Shown here in pieces: positions 19,902-27,842 of a DNA stretch of 48,866 nt. The number at the start of each line of letters is the position of its first letter. Within the stretch, counting starts at the first letter, position 1. Position numbers and translations under genes: made by a program. The notes under the pieces are model-generated. The model did not search any database. It was not told the origin of the DNA and saw only the letters and a list, made by a program, of their open reading frames with translations. Source of the DNA: Halochromatium salexigens (GTDB lineage Bacteria; Pseudomonadota; Gammaproteobacteria; Chromatiales; Chromatiaceae); the NCBI RefSeq assembly GCF_016653295.1, contig NZ_NHSF01000061.1, forward strand, positions 1 through 48,866, written 5' to 3'.

Positions 19902-20438
19902 TCAGATGGCTTTGCGTTCGCTGGCGGAGGTGGCGGGCTGGGATGCGCGTTGCTCCTTTTCCAGCTTCTTGCGGATGCGCTGGCGCTTGAGCGAGGAGAT
20001 GTGATCGACGAACAAGCGCCCATCGAGATGGTCGATCTCGTGCTGGATACAGACCGCGAGCAGGCCATCGGCTTCGAGTTCGAAGGGCTCGCCCTCGGGG
20101 TTCAGTGCCCGCACGCGCACGCGCTCGGCACGCTTGACGGTCTCGAAGTAACCAGGCACCGAGAGGCAGCCCTCGTCCATCTCCTCTTCGCCTTCGCGCT
20201 CGAGGATCTCGGGGTTGATCAGACAGAGCGGGTCCGAGTGTTCCTCGGAAATGTCGATCACGATCACCCGTTGGGGGACATTGACCTGGATCGCGGCCAG
20301 GCCGATGCCGGGTGCGGCATACATGGTCTCGAGCATGTCGCTGACCAGCTGGCGCGTGCTGTCGTCGACCTGCGCGACTGGCTCCGCGGTGCTTCGCAGG
20401 CGCGCGTCGGGGAAGGTGAGGATATCGAGTAAGGCCAT
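19902..20438 (-). CDS. def: Peptide deformylase
   Basis: Def removes the formyl group from nascent protein N-termini. The 178-residue metalloenzyme has all three motifs: GIGLAAIQ (motif 1), EGCLSVPG with metal ligand C91, and QHEIDHLDG with ligands H133 and H137 and catalytic E134. It is slightly longer than the E. coli enzyme, with a Lys/Arg-rich C-terminal tail. It is the first gene of the def-fmt-rsmB-DUF4390-ntrY-ntrX-trkA-trkH run. Confidence 0.98.
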   Translation of the reverse strand: MALLDILTFPDARLRSTAEPVAQVDDSTRQLVSDMLETMYAAPGIGLAAIQVNVPQRVIVIDISEEHSDPLCLINPEILEREGEEEMDEGCLSVPGYFETVKRAERVRVRALNPEGEPFELEADGLLAVCIQHEIDHLDGRLFVDHISSLKRQRIRKKLEKEQRASQPATSASERKAI

Positions 20439-20753
20439 AACACTATCAGGGGCGTCGGTCGGCTCCCGGGCGGGGCCAAGGGGACGGGTCGAGCATGAGG
20501 CGCTCGCGCTTGGACACGCCGCTCGAGGCGCGCACGGGGCCGAACAAAAAACGTCGGGATTACATTGCGATGATACCCTATTGTACAAGCCTGCTGTGAG
20601 CGCATGTCAGTGTGCCACCAGTGCGGGTCAAGATCACTGAGGGCAACGAACGCCATGCCGCTGCGCGCGATCAGCAGCGCCGAGGCTCACAGGCTCGAGG
20701 CCGGGCGCCTCAATGCGCTCAAGACAATAGGATGAGGCCATGAAACAGAATCG
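20439..20753. other. Divergent intergenic region between def and the LysM gene
   Basis: This 315-base region must hold the promoters of both flanking genes. On the minus strand TTGTAC and TGTAAT, 18 bases apart near 20555-20585, are a weak candidate for def. A minus-strand GGTATCAT, seen also upstream of csoS1D and rfbB, overlaps this at 20570-20577. On the plus strand AGGATGAGG precedes a five-codon frame (20740-20757) whose stop overlaps the LysM start. No RNA gene or terminator is evident. Confidence 0.4.
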
Positions 20754-21878
20754 ATGATGTCGACGCTGCTGTGTGCAATCCGGTTCCTTGCGTGCGCTGG
20801 TTCCCGCGTTGGGCCCTACGTTGGACCTCGCGTTGGACGCATGGTGCTCGTCGAGCTGGTCATGACGGCCTGCTCGCCGTTGCTTGCGGCACCGGCAGCA
20901 TCGGCACCGGTGGCACTGCAGCCGAACGCCCCCGAAGTCTACCAGGTTCGCCCCGGCGACAGCCTGTGGGGGATCGCCGGGCGTTTCCTGCGTGATCCCT
21001 GGCGCTGGCCTGAAATCTGGGAGGGCAATCCCGAGGTCGCGGACCCGAACCTCATCTATCCGGGGGATCGACTCCTGCTCGATACCAGCCGTCCTAGCCG
21101 GCCGCGTGTGCGCCACGCCACGGCCGCCTCGGACGGCATGCGCGTGATGAAGCTGTCGCCACGCGTGCGGATCACCACGCTGGACGCGGCGGTGCCAACT
21201 ATCCCGATCGATGCCATCGAACCATTCCTGTCGCGGTCCTGGGTCGCCGATTCGCGCGCGCTCGAGGAAGCGCCCTCTGTGGTCGGTTTTCCGCGCGAGC
21301 GCCTCCTGGTCGCGACCGGTGATCGCCTCTTCGTGCGCCCGATCCACGAAGCGCCAGCGGACAGATACGAGATCCTGCGCCCAGGTGAGGCCTTGCGCGA
21401 TCCGGTCACTCAAGACGTGCTCGGTTACCCAGCGCGCTTCGTGGCCGAGGCGCGCTTGGGGCGGGCGGGCGACCCGGCGGTCTTGTTGGTGACCAATGCC
21501 ATCATGCCGGTGCGCAGGGGTGATCGCGTGCGTCCGTTGCGCAGCGACACGGTCGCGCTTCGCCCCTTCCTGCCGCGGCCGGCACCGGCTGGGCTGAAGG
21601 GGCATCTCATCGCGGTGCTCGATGACGTCACGCGCATCGGCCAGTACGATCACGTGGTGCTCGATCGCGGTGCACGCCAAGGGGTGGAGAGCGGACAGGT
21701 GTTCGCGGTCTATGACGGTGGTGAGGTAAGCGATGGCGGCGCCTACAGCGTGCCCGACTCCCAGGTCGGGATCATCCTGGTGTTCCGGGTCTTCGAGCGC
21801 GTCAGCGTTGGGCTGGTGATGCGGGCCCATCAGGCGTTGCGCGTCGGCCAGAGGGTCGCGGCACCCCATGGACATTGA
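20754..21878 (+). CDS. LysM peptidoglycan-binding domain protein
   Basis: This 374-residue protein is probably exported and binds cell-wall glycan. A LysM domain lies at about residues 61-110 (YQVRPGDSLWGIAGRFL, NLIYPGD). The remaining 260 residues form a beta-rich region without a motif I can name. The N-terminus is odd: residues 18-29 carry a three-fold VGPx repeat, and the more convincing hydrophobic export signal begins at Met30 (position 20841), so the true start may be there. The gene is divergent from def and overlaps dprA by 11 bases, the usual place for this family. Confidence 0.85.
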   Translation: MMSTLLCAIRFLACAGSRVGPYVGPRVGRMVLVELVMTACSPLLAAPAASAPVALQPNAPEVYQVRPGDSLWGIAGRFLRDPWRWPEIWEGNPEVADPNLIYPGDRLLLDTSRPSRPRVRHATAASDGMRVMKLSPRVRITTLDAAVPTIPIDAIEPFLSRSWVADSRALEEAPSVVGFPRERLLVATGDRLFVRPIHEAPADRYEILRPGEALRDPVTQDVLGYPARFVAEARLGRAGDPAVLLVTNAIMPVRRGDRVRPLRSDTVALRPFLPRPAPAGLKGHLIAVLDDVTRIGQYDHVVLDRGARQGVESGQVFAVYDGGEVSDGGAYSVPDSQVGIILVFRVFERVSVGLVMRAHQALRVGQRVAAPHGH

Positions 21879-23103
21879 GCCCATGGACGAGACCGATCTC
21901 ACCGCCTGGCTGACCCTGGTGTCGACGCCGGGACTGGGTCCGCGCCGGATCGCCAAGCTGTTGGCCGCGTTCGGCAGCGCCGAGGCGGCCTGCGCCGCGC
22001 CGACCTCGGCCTTGCGCTCGCTCGGGCTGAGCGAGCCGATGCTCGCGGCGCTGCGCGCGCCGGATGCGGCCGCCATCTCGGCGTCCCTGCGCTGGGCCGA
22101 GCAGGCCGAGGCGCACATCCTGACGCTGGCTGATTCTGCCTATCCGCCACGCCTGGCTGAACTGCCCTCGGCGCCGCCGCTGCTGTTCGTGTGCGGTGAT
22201 CTGGCGCTGCTGTGCGAGCCGCAGCTCGCCATCGTCGGCAGCCGCAACCCTACCGCAGGCGGGGTGCAGACCACGCGCGCCTTCGCCGCGCATCTGGCGG
22301 GACTGGGGTTGGTGATCACCAGTGGCATGGCCCTGGGCGTGGATGCGGCGGCGCATCTGGGCGCGCTGGAGACGGGCCGCACCATCGCCGTGCTCGGTAC
22401 CGGACCGGATCGGGTCTACCCCGCCGCCCACCGCGAGCTGGCCCATCGGATCAGCAGCGAGGGCGCGCTGGTCAGTGAATTCATGCCCGGCGTTGGACCG
22501 CAGGCGAGTCATTTTCCGCGCCGCAATCGGACCATCAGCGGTCTCAGCCTGGGCACCCTGGTGACCGAGGCGGCACCGCGCAGCGGCTCCCTGATCACCG
22601 CCCGCTATGCAGCCGAGCAGGGGCGCGAGGTGTTTGCGATTCCCGGCTCGATCCACAATCCCTTGGCGCGTGGCTGTCATGCGCTGATCCGCGAGGGCGC
22701 CAAGCTGATCGACAGCGTCGATCAGCTGCTCGAAGAACTGGCGCCACAACTACAGTCTTATCTGGCCCAGCCTGCCGAGTCCGCACAGTCTGCCCAGCCC
22801 GCTGAGTCCGCTGATTCCAGGCCCTCGCGGCCGCCGGCCAAAGCCGGACAGTCATCGCACCGATCATCCGCGACGCCGACGGCGACACCGGCAGGCGTCG
22901 ATTCGGAGACAACGGCAGACCTCGATCCGGACTATGCCCGCCTCCTCGAGAGCATGGGCCAAGATCCGGTCGCGCCCGATGAACTGGTAGCGCGCACCGG
23001 CTTCTCGGCGCAGGCGGTCTCCTCGATGTTGTTGCTCCTCGAGTTGCAGGGCCATGTATCATGCTTAGCGGGCGGACGGTACTGCCGCCACTTCGGCGCG
23101 TAA
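21868..23103 (+). CDS. dprA: DNA-processing protein DprA
   Basis: DprA loads RecA onto incoming single-stranded DNA during natural transformation. The 411-residue protein has an N-terminal helical (SAM-like) domain, the extended Rossmann domain with GSRNPT, GLVITSGMALGVDAAAH, GTGPDRVYP and FPRRNRTISGL, and a C-terminal winged-helix (DML1-like) domain from about residue 350. Between them, about residues 303-350 are a Pro/Ala/Ser-rich linker with a repeated QPAESAQS-like unit. Start may be 21868 or the second Met at 21883. The 11-base overlap with the LysM gene implies coupling. Confidence 0.95.
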   Translation: MDIEPMDETDLTAWLTLVSTPGLGPRRIAKLLAAFGSAEAACAAPTSALRSLGLSEPMLAALRAPDAAAISASLRWAEQAEAHILTLADSAYPPRLAELPSAPPLLFVCGDLALLCEPQLAIVGSRNPTAGGVQTTRAFAAHLAGLGLVITSGMALGVDAAAHLGALETGRTIAVLGTGPDRVYPAAHRELAHRISSEGALVSEFMPGVGPQASHFPRRNRTISGLSLGTLVTEAAPRSGSLITARYAAEQGREVFAIPGSIHNPLARGCHALIREGAKLIDSVDQLLEELAPQLQSYLAQPAESAQSAQPAESADSRPSRPPAKAGQSSHRSSATPTATPAGVDSETTADLDPDYARLLESMGQDPVAPDELVARTGFSAQAVSSMLLLLELQGHVSCLAGGRYCRHFGA

Positions 23104-23138
23104 TGGCTGAGGCTTGTGACTCCATCCGAGGACTCTGA

Positions 23139-23615
23139 ATGTACGACAACATGGTCGATGTCCTGATCTATCTCTTCGAGAACTACATGAGCGGTGAGGC
23201 CATGCCACCGGAAGAGCATGGCGAACTGGAAGAGGAACTGACCAGCGCCGGCTTCACCAACAACGAGGTGGCGCAGGCGCTGACCTGGCTCGACGATCTG
23301 GCGCAGCGCATGGAGCACAGCGATGATCGCCCGCATGATCACGGTGCGATGCGCATCTACACCACCGCCGAGGAGACCAAGTTGGACCTCGAAGCGCGCG
23401 GGCTGCTGCTGTTCTTGGAGCAGAACGGCATCCTCGATCCGCTCAGCCGCGAGCTGGTGATCGATCGCGCCATCGCCATCGAGCAGGCTGCCGTCTCGAC
23501 GGATGAACTCAAATGGGTGGTGCTGCTGGTGCTGATGAATCGTCCCGGGCAGGAAGACGCCTTCACCCAAATGGAAGAACTCATCTACGGCGACGAGCCC
23601 GCCTACCTGCACTAG
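23139..23615 (+). CDS. smg: Smg family protein (DUF494)
   Basis: Smg is a conserved small acidic cytoplasmic protein of unknown biochemical function, usually found between dprA and topA, as here. The 158 residues match the E. coli length (157) and include the family N-terminus (YDNMVDVLIYLFENYM) and an alpha-helical, Glu-rich body. GAGGA lies seven bases before the ATG. Confidence 0.92.
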   Translation: MYDNMVDVLIYLFENYMSGEAMPPEEHGELEEELTSAGFTNNEVAQALTWLDDLAQRMEHSDDRPHDHGAMRIYTTAEETKLDLEARGLLLFLEQNGILDPLSRELVIDRAIAIEQAAVSTDELKWVVLLVLMNRPGQEDAFTQMEELIYGDEPAYLH

Positions 23616-23724
23616 CGCACCGACGGCGAGCACGACGGCACGAGATCTCTGCGGCATCGACCTTGACGTAGGGGGCGCTGATCGTATCTCCTAGCGCTCC
23701 ATTTCAGCGCATTGGCATGACTGT

Positions 23725-26076
23725 ATGAATCTCGTCGTCGTCGAGTCGCCCGCCAAGGCGAAGACCATCAAGAAGTATCTGGGGCCGGACTTTGACGTCG
23801 TGGCCTCCTACGGACACGTGCGTGACCTGATCCCCAAGGAGGGCGCGGTCGATCCCGAGCACGGCTTCGAGATGAAGTACCAGATCATCGAGCGCAACGA
23901 GAAGCACGTCCAGGCCATCTCGAAGAAGCTCAAGACCGCCACGGCGCTCTATCTCGCGACCGACCCCGACCGCGAGGGCGAGGCGATCTCCTGGCATCTC
24001 TATGAGCTGCTGCTCAAACGCCACCAAATCGGCGAGCGCCCGGTCTATCGGGTCGTCTTCAACGAGATCACCAAGCGCGCCGTCAATGAGGCCGTGGCCC
24101 ATCCGCGCGAACTCTCCTACGATCTCGTGAATGCCCAGCAGGCACGACGGGCACTCGATTACCTCGTCGGTTTCAACCTCTCGCCACTGCTGTGGAAAAA
24201 AGTCCGCCGCGGGCTCTCCGCCGGGCGCGTGCAGAGCCCGGCACTGCGCCTGATCGTCGAGCGCGAGCAGGAGATCGAGGCGTTCGAAAGCCGCGAGTAC
24301 TGGACCGTCGAGGCCGATGCGGCCGATCAGGGCAAGACCTTCACCGCCAAGCTCGCCGAGTACGCTGGCCAAAAGGTCGAGCAGTTCACGATCACCGATG
24401 AGACCCGGGCGCGCGAGGTCGAGCAGAGGCTACTCGCGGCGGCCAACGGCACGCTGACGGTCGACAAGGTCGAGCGCAAGCAACGCAAGCGCCATCCGGC
24501 GCCGCCGTTCATCACCTCGACCCTGCAGCAGGAGGCGGCGCGCAAGCTCGGCTTCACCGCGCAACGCACCATGCGCACCGCGCAACAGCTCTATGAAGGC
24601 GTCGATATCGGCAGCGGCGCGGTGGGTCTCATCACCTACATGCGAACCGACTCGGTCAATCTCTCGCAGGAGGCGATCGACGAGCTACGGGGCTTCATCG
24701 CCGAGCGCTACGGCGCCGATCACCTGCCCCCACAGGCGCGGCTGTTCAAGACCAAGTCGAAGAACGCGCAGGAGGCGCATGAGGCGATTCGGCCCACCTC
24801 GATCGGCTATCAGCCAGAGCAGATCAAGGCCCATCTGACCAAGGACCAGGCCCGGCTCTACGAGCTGATCTGGAAGCGCACCCTCGCTTGCCAGATGGCC
24901 CATGCGCTCTTGAACCTGGTCTCGATCGATCTCGGCTGCGGGGAAGGCCATCGCTTCCGGGCGAGCGGCTCGACCATCGCCGAGCCTGGTTTCATGCGCG
25001 TCTATCTCGAGGGCCGCGATGATGTCAGCAGCGCCGATGACGACGAGGAGCGGATGCTGCCCGATCTCGAGCAGGGTCAGACGGTCGAACTGGTCGCCAT
25101 CCGCCCCGAGCAGCACTTCACCGAGCCACCGCCGCGCTACTCCGAGGCCTCGCTGGTGAAGATGCTGGAAGAACTCGGCATCGGGCGGCCCTCGACCTAT
25201 GCCTCGATCATCTCGACCCTGCAGGAGCGCGAGTACGTCGAACTTGAGAAGAAGCGCTTCACGCCGACCGATGTCGGGCGCATCGTCAACAAGTTCCTGA
25301 CCGAGCATTTCACCTCCTACGTCGACTACGACTTCACCGCCCGGCTCGAAGACACCCTCGATGCCGTCTCGCGGGGTGAGGAGGAGTGGATTCCGCTGCT
25401 GGAGCAGTTTTGGAAACCCTTCAAGGAGCAGGTCGACTACACCCAGGAGCATGTCCAGCGCAGCGATGTCACCCAGGAGGCCATCGATGAGCAATGCCCC
25501 AAGTGTGGCGGACAGCTCGCCAAACGCCTCGGGCGTAATGGCTTCTTCATCGGCTGCTCCAAGTATCCAGACTGCGACTACACCCGCGACCTGAATGCCG
25601 AGAAGGGCGCTAGCGACGAGCCCGAGATCGTCGAAGGCAAGTCCTGCCCGGAGTGCGATTCACCACTGGCCGTGAAACGCGGCCGCTATGGCAAGTTCAT
25701 CGGTTGCACCGCCTATCCCAAGTGCCGCTACATCGAGCCGCTCGAGAAACCCGAGGACACCGGCGTCGAATGTCCCAAGTGCAAGGCGGGCACCTTGCAG
25801 AAGAAGAAATCCCGGCGCGGCAAGATCTTCTATTCCTGCTCGACCTATCCGAAGTGCGATTACGCGGTTTGGAACGAGCCGCTCGCCGAGCCCTGCCCGA
25901 ACTGCGGCTGGCCGGTGCTGACGCTCAAGGTCACCAAGTCCAAGGGTGCGCAGAAGGTCTGTCCGCAGAAGGAGTGCGGTTATAGCGCGCCGGCGGACGA
26001 GGACGGCGGATCGGACGGGCCGGATACCGATGCGAATAGCGCCCGCAGCAAGCCGGCACCTGAGCCGGTCGCCTGA
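23725..26076 (+). CDS. topA: DNA topoisomerase I
   Basis: TopA relaxes negative supercoils by transient single-strand cleavage. The 783-residue protein has the TOPRIM domain (VVESPAKAKTI, then the metal-binding DPDREGE) and the catalytic tyrosine Y305 in ITYMRTDS. The C-terminus carries four Cys4 zinc-ribbon repeats starting near residues 591, 640, 684 and 724 (CPKC, CPEC, CPKC and CPNC) and then an acidic, low-complexity tail. Four ribbons plus a short tail make it shorter than E. coli TopA (865), which has additional C-terminal domains. It follows smg by about 110 bases. Confidence 0.98.
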   Translation: MNLVVVESPAKAKTIKKYLGPDFDVVASYGHVRDLIPKEGAVDPEHGFEMKYQIIERNEKHVQAISKKLKTATALYLATDPDREGEAISWHLYELLLKRHQIGERPVYRVVFNEITKRAVNEAVAHPRELSYDLVNAQQARRALDYLVGFNLSPLLWKKVRRGLSAGRVQSPALRLIVEREQEIEAFESREYWTVEADAADQGKTFTAKLAEYAGQKVEQFTITDETRAREVEQRLLAAANGTLTVDKVERKQRKRHPAPPFITSTLQQEAARKLGFTAQRTMRTAQQLYEGVDIGSGAVGLITYMRTDSVNLSQEAIDELRGFIAERYGADHLPPQARLFKTKSKNAQEAHEAIRPTSIGYQPEQIKAHLTKDQARLYELIWKRTLACQMAHALLNLVSIDLGCGEGHRFRASGSTIAEPGFMRVYLEGRDDVSSADDDEERMLPDLEQGQTVELVAIRPEQHFTEPPPRYSEASLVKMLEELGIGRPSTYASIISTLQEREYVELEKKRFTPTDVGRIVNKFLTEHFTSYVDYDFTARLEDTLDAVSRGEEEWIPLLEQFWKPFKEQVDYTQEHVQRSDVTQEAIDEQCPKCGGQLAKRLGRNGFFIGCSKYPDCDYTRDLNAEKGASDEPEIVEGKSCPECDSPLAVKRGRYGKFIGCTAYPKCRYIEPLEKPEDTGVECPKCKAGTLQKKKSRRGKIFYSCSTYPKCDYAVWNEPLAEPCPNCGWPVLTLKVTKSKGAQKVCPQKECGYSAPADEDGGSDGPDTDANSARSKPAPEPVA

Positions 26077-26095
26077 TGGCTAGCGGCGAAGCGGC

Positions 26096-26683
26096 ATGAG
26101 AACCAGAACCATCGGTCCCTCACCGTTCGGCCTGCGGCGCGCGGCGCAGGCGATCGCCGCCGGCGAGGTGATCGCCTATCCGACCGAGGCCGTCTATGGG
26201 CTCGGCTGCGATCCGCTCGACGCCCGGGCGGTGCGGCGCATCCTCGCGATCAAGCGCCGCCCCGAGCACAAGGGATTGATCCTGATCGCCGCCGATCTCG
26301 ACGCCTTATGGCCATTCATCCTGCCGCTGGCGCCGGCGCGCATGGCCGATATCGAGGCCTCCTGGCCGGGGCCGAACACCTGGCTGCTGCCGGCGCGACC
26401 CGATACGCCGACCTGGCTCACCGGGGCGCATGAAACCATCGCCGTGCGCATCCCCGACCATCCCATCGCCCGTGCCCTGTGCGCGGCTTGGGCCAGTGAT
26501 GGTGGCGGTGCGTTGGTCTCGACCAGTGCCAACATTGCCGCCCGACCGCCGGCACGCACCGCGCTCGAGGTCCGCCACCGCCTGCCCAAAGGCCCGGACC
26601 TCATTCTCAATGCGCGTTGCGGCGGCAATCCCCGACCTTCCCTCATCCGCGATGCCCGCACAGGTCGCGTGCTGCGTCCCTGA
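26096..26683 (+). CDS. tsaC: Threonylcarbamoyl-AMP synthase (TsaC/YrdC/Sua5 family)
   Basis: TsaC makes threonylcarbamoyl-AMP from threonine, bicarbonate and ATP for the t6A37 modification of ANN-decoding tRNAs. The 195-residue protein has the YrdC fold with the positively charged pocket; PTEAVYGLG near the N-terminus, KRRPEHKGLI and the STSANIA block are family signatures. It lacks the Sua5 C-terminal domain, so it is the short TsaC form. It begins 19 bases after topA. Confidence 0.93.
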   Translation: MRTRTIGPSPFGLRRAAQAIAAGEVIAYPTEAVYGLGCDPLDARAVRRILAIKRRPEHKGLILIAADLDALWPFILPLAPARMADIEASWPGPNTWLLPARPDTPTWLTGAHETIAVRIPDHPIARALCAAWASDGGGALVSTSANIAARPPARTALEVRHRLPKGPDLILNARCGGNPRPSLIRDARTGRVLRP

Positions 26684-26771
26684 ATGGATGCGATGCCCTG
26701 CTGAGTTGTATCCAGCCGTTGCTGCCGATATCTGACGGATTATCCTGAAATCGCACATCCTGGAGCATTGC

Positions 26772-27824
26772 ATGCCGATTTCCGAGGCCATGATCATCTC
26801 GCTGGTGGAGCGCGGCATCGTGCCCGATCCAATCATCCGTGCCGGTATTCGTCAGCGCCTGCGCAAGACCTTATCGGAGCTGCCGATGCACGATTGTGAG
26901 CGCGCCGCTGAGCACAAGGAGGCCTTCATCGCGATGCTGGACGACTCACCAGTGGCCGCCGTGCCGGAGCGTGCCAACGAGCAGCACTATGAGGTGCCGG
27001 CCGAGTTCTTCGCGACGGTTTTGGGGCCGCGCCGCAAGTACAGCAGCTGCTGGTGGCCAACCGGAGTCACCACCCTAGAACAGGCCGAAGAGGCATCATT
27101 GGCCGAAACAGCCCTCCGCGCCGGAGTCGATGCCGGCATGGACGTGCTCGAACTCGGCTGCGGCTGGGGCTCGTTCAGCCTCTGGGCCGCCGAGCAGTTC
27201 TCATCGAGCCGATTCACCGCCGTCTCCAACTCCAGCTCGCAGCGCGCCTACATCGAAGGCGAGGCCAAGCGTCGCGGGATCGAGAATCTCACTGTCATCA
27301 CCGCCGATATGAACGCCTTCGCGATCGATCAGCGGTTCGATCGCATCGTCTCGCTGGAGATGTTCGAGCACATGCGCAACTGGCGCACCCTGTTCGCCCG
27401 CGTGCACGACTGGCTCGAGCCCGGCGGGCGCTTCTTCATGCACGTGTTCTGCCATCGCGACCATCCCTATCCCTACGAGGACACCGGGCCGGACGACTGG
27501 ATGAGCCATTACTTCTTCGCCGGTGGCATCATGCCGAGCGATGATCTGCCGCTGCATTTCCAGCAACGGCTGCAGCTGGTCGATCGCTGGCGCTGGGACG
27601 GGCGGCACTACGAAAAGACCCTCAACGCCTGGCTGGCACGGATGGATACCGCGCGGGCCGAGGTCTGGCCGATCTTGGAAACCACCTACGGCAAGGATCA
27701 GGTCGGCACCTGGTGGATGCGCTGGCGCCTCTTTTTCATGGCGTGCGCCGAGCTGTTCGGGCTGCACCAGGGCCAGGAGTGGTACGTCGGGCACTACCTG
27801 TTCGAGCGTCCTGGGGCGGCCTGA
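26772..27824 (+). CDS. Cyclopropane-fatty-acyl-phospholipid synthase-like methyltransferase
   Basis: This 350-residue class I S-adenosylmethionine methyltransferase belongs to the CFA synthase superfamily. Visible are the HYEVPAEFF substrate/entry block, YSSCWW, the SAM-binding motif LELGCGWGS (about residue 123) and the C-terminal DWMSHYFFAGGIMPS block, counterpart of the CFA synthase motif. It lacks the N-terminal lipid-binding domain of true CFA synthase and is of the shorter type that also includes plant coclaurine N-methyltransferase, so the acceptor may be a lipid or a small amine. No signal peptide is present. It ends 18 bases before the convergent permease gene. Confidence 0.85.
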   Translation: MPISEAMIISLVERGIVPDPIIRAGIRQRLRKTLSELPMHDCERAAEHKEAFIAMLDDSPVAAVPERANEQHYEVPAEFFATVLGPRRKYSSCWWPTGVTTLEQAEEASLAETALRAGVDAGMDVLELGCGWGSFSLWAAEQFSSSRFTAVSNSSSQRAYIEGEAKRRGIENLTVITADMNAFAIDQRFDRIVSLEMFEHMRNWRTLFARVHDWLEPGGRFFMHVFCHRDHPYPYEDTGPDDWMSHYFFAGGIMPSDDLPLHFQQRLQLVDRWRWDGRHYEKTLNAWLARMDTARAEVWPILETTYGKDQVGTWWMRWRLFFMACAELFGLHQGQEWYVGHYLFERPGAA

Positions 27825-27842
27825 AGGTCTGGTCTTTCCCCG

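Noticed and set aside
20634-22118. 494-codon minus-strand frame across the LysM and dprA genes
   Set aside because: Crosses two well-supported genes and lacks any protein-family signature.
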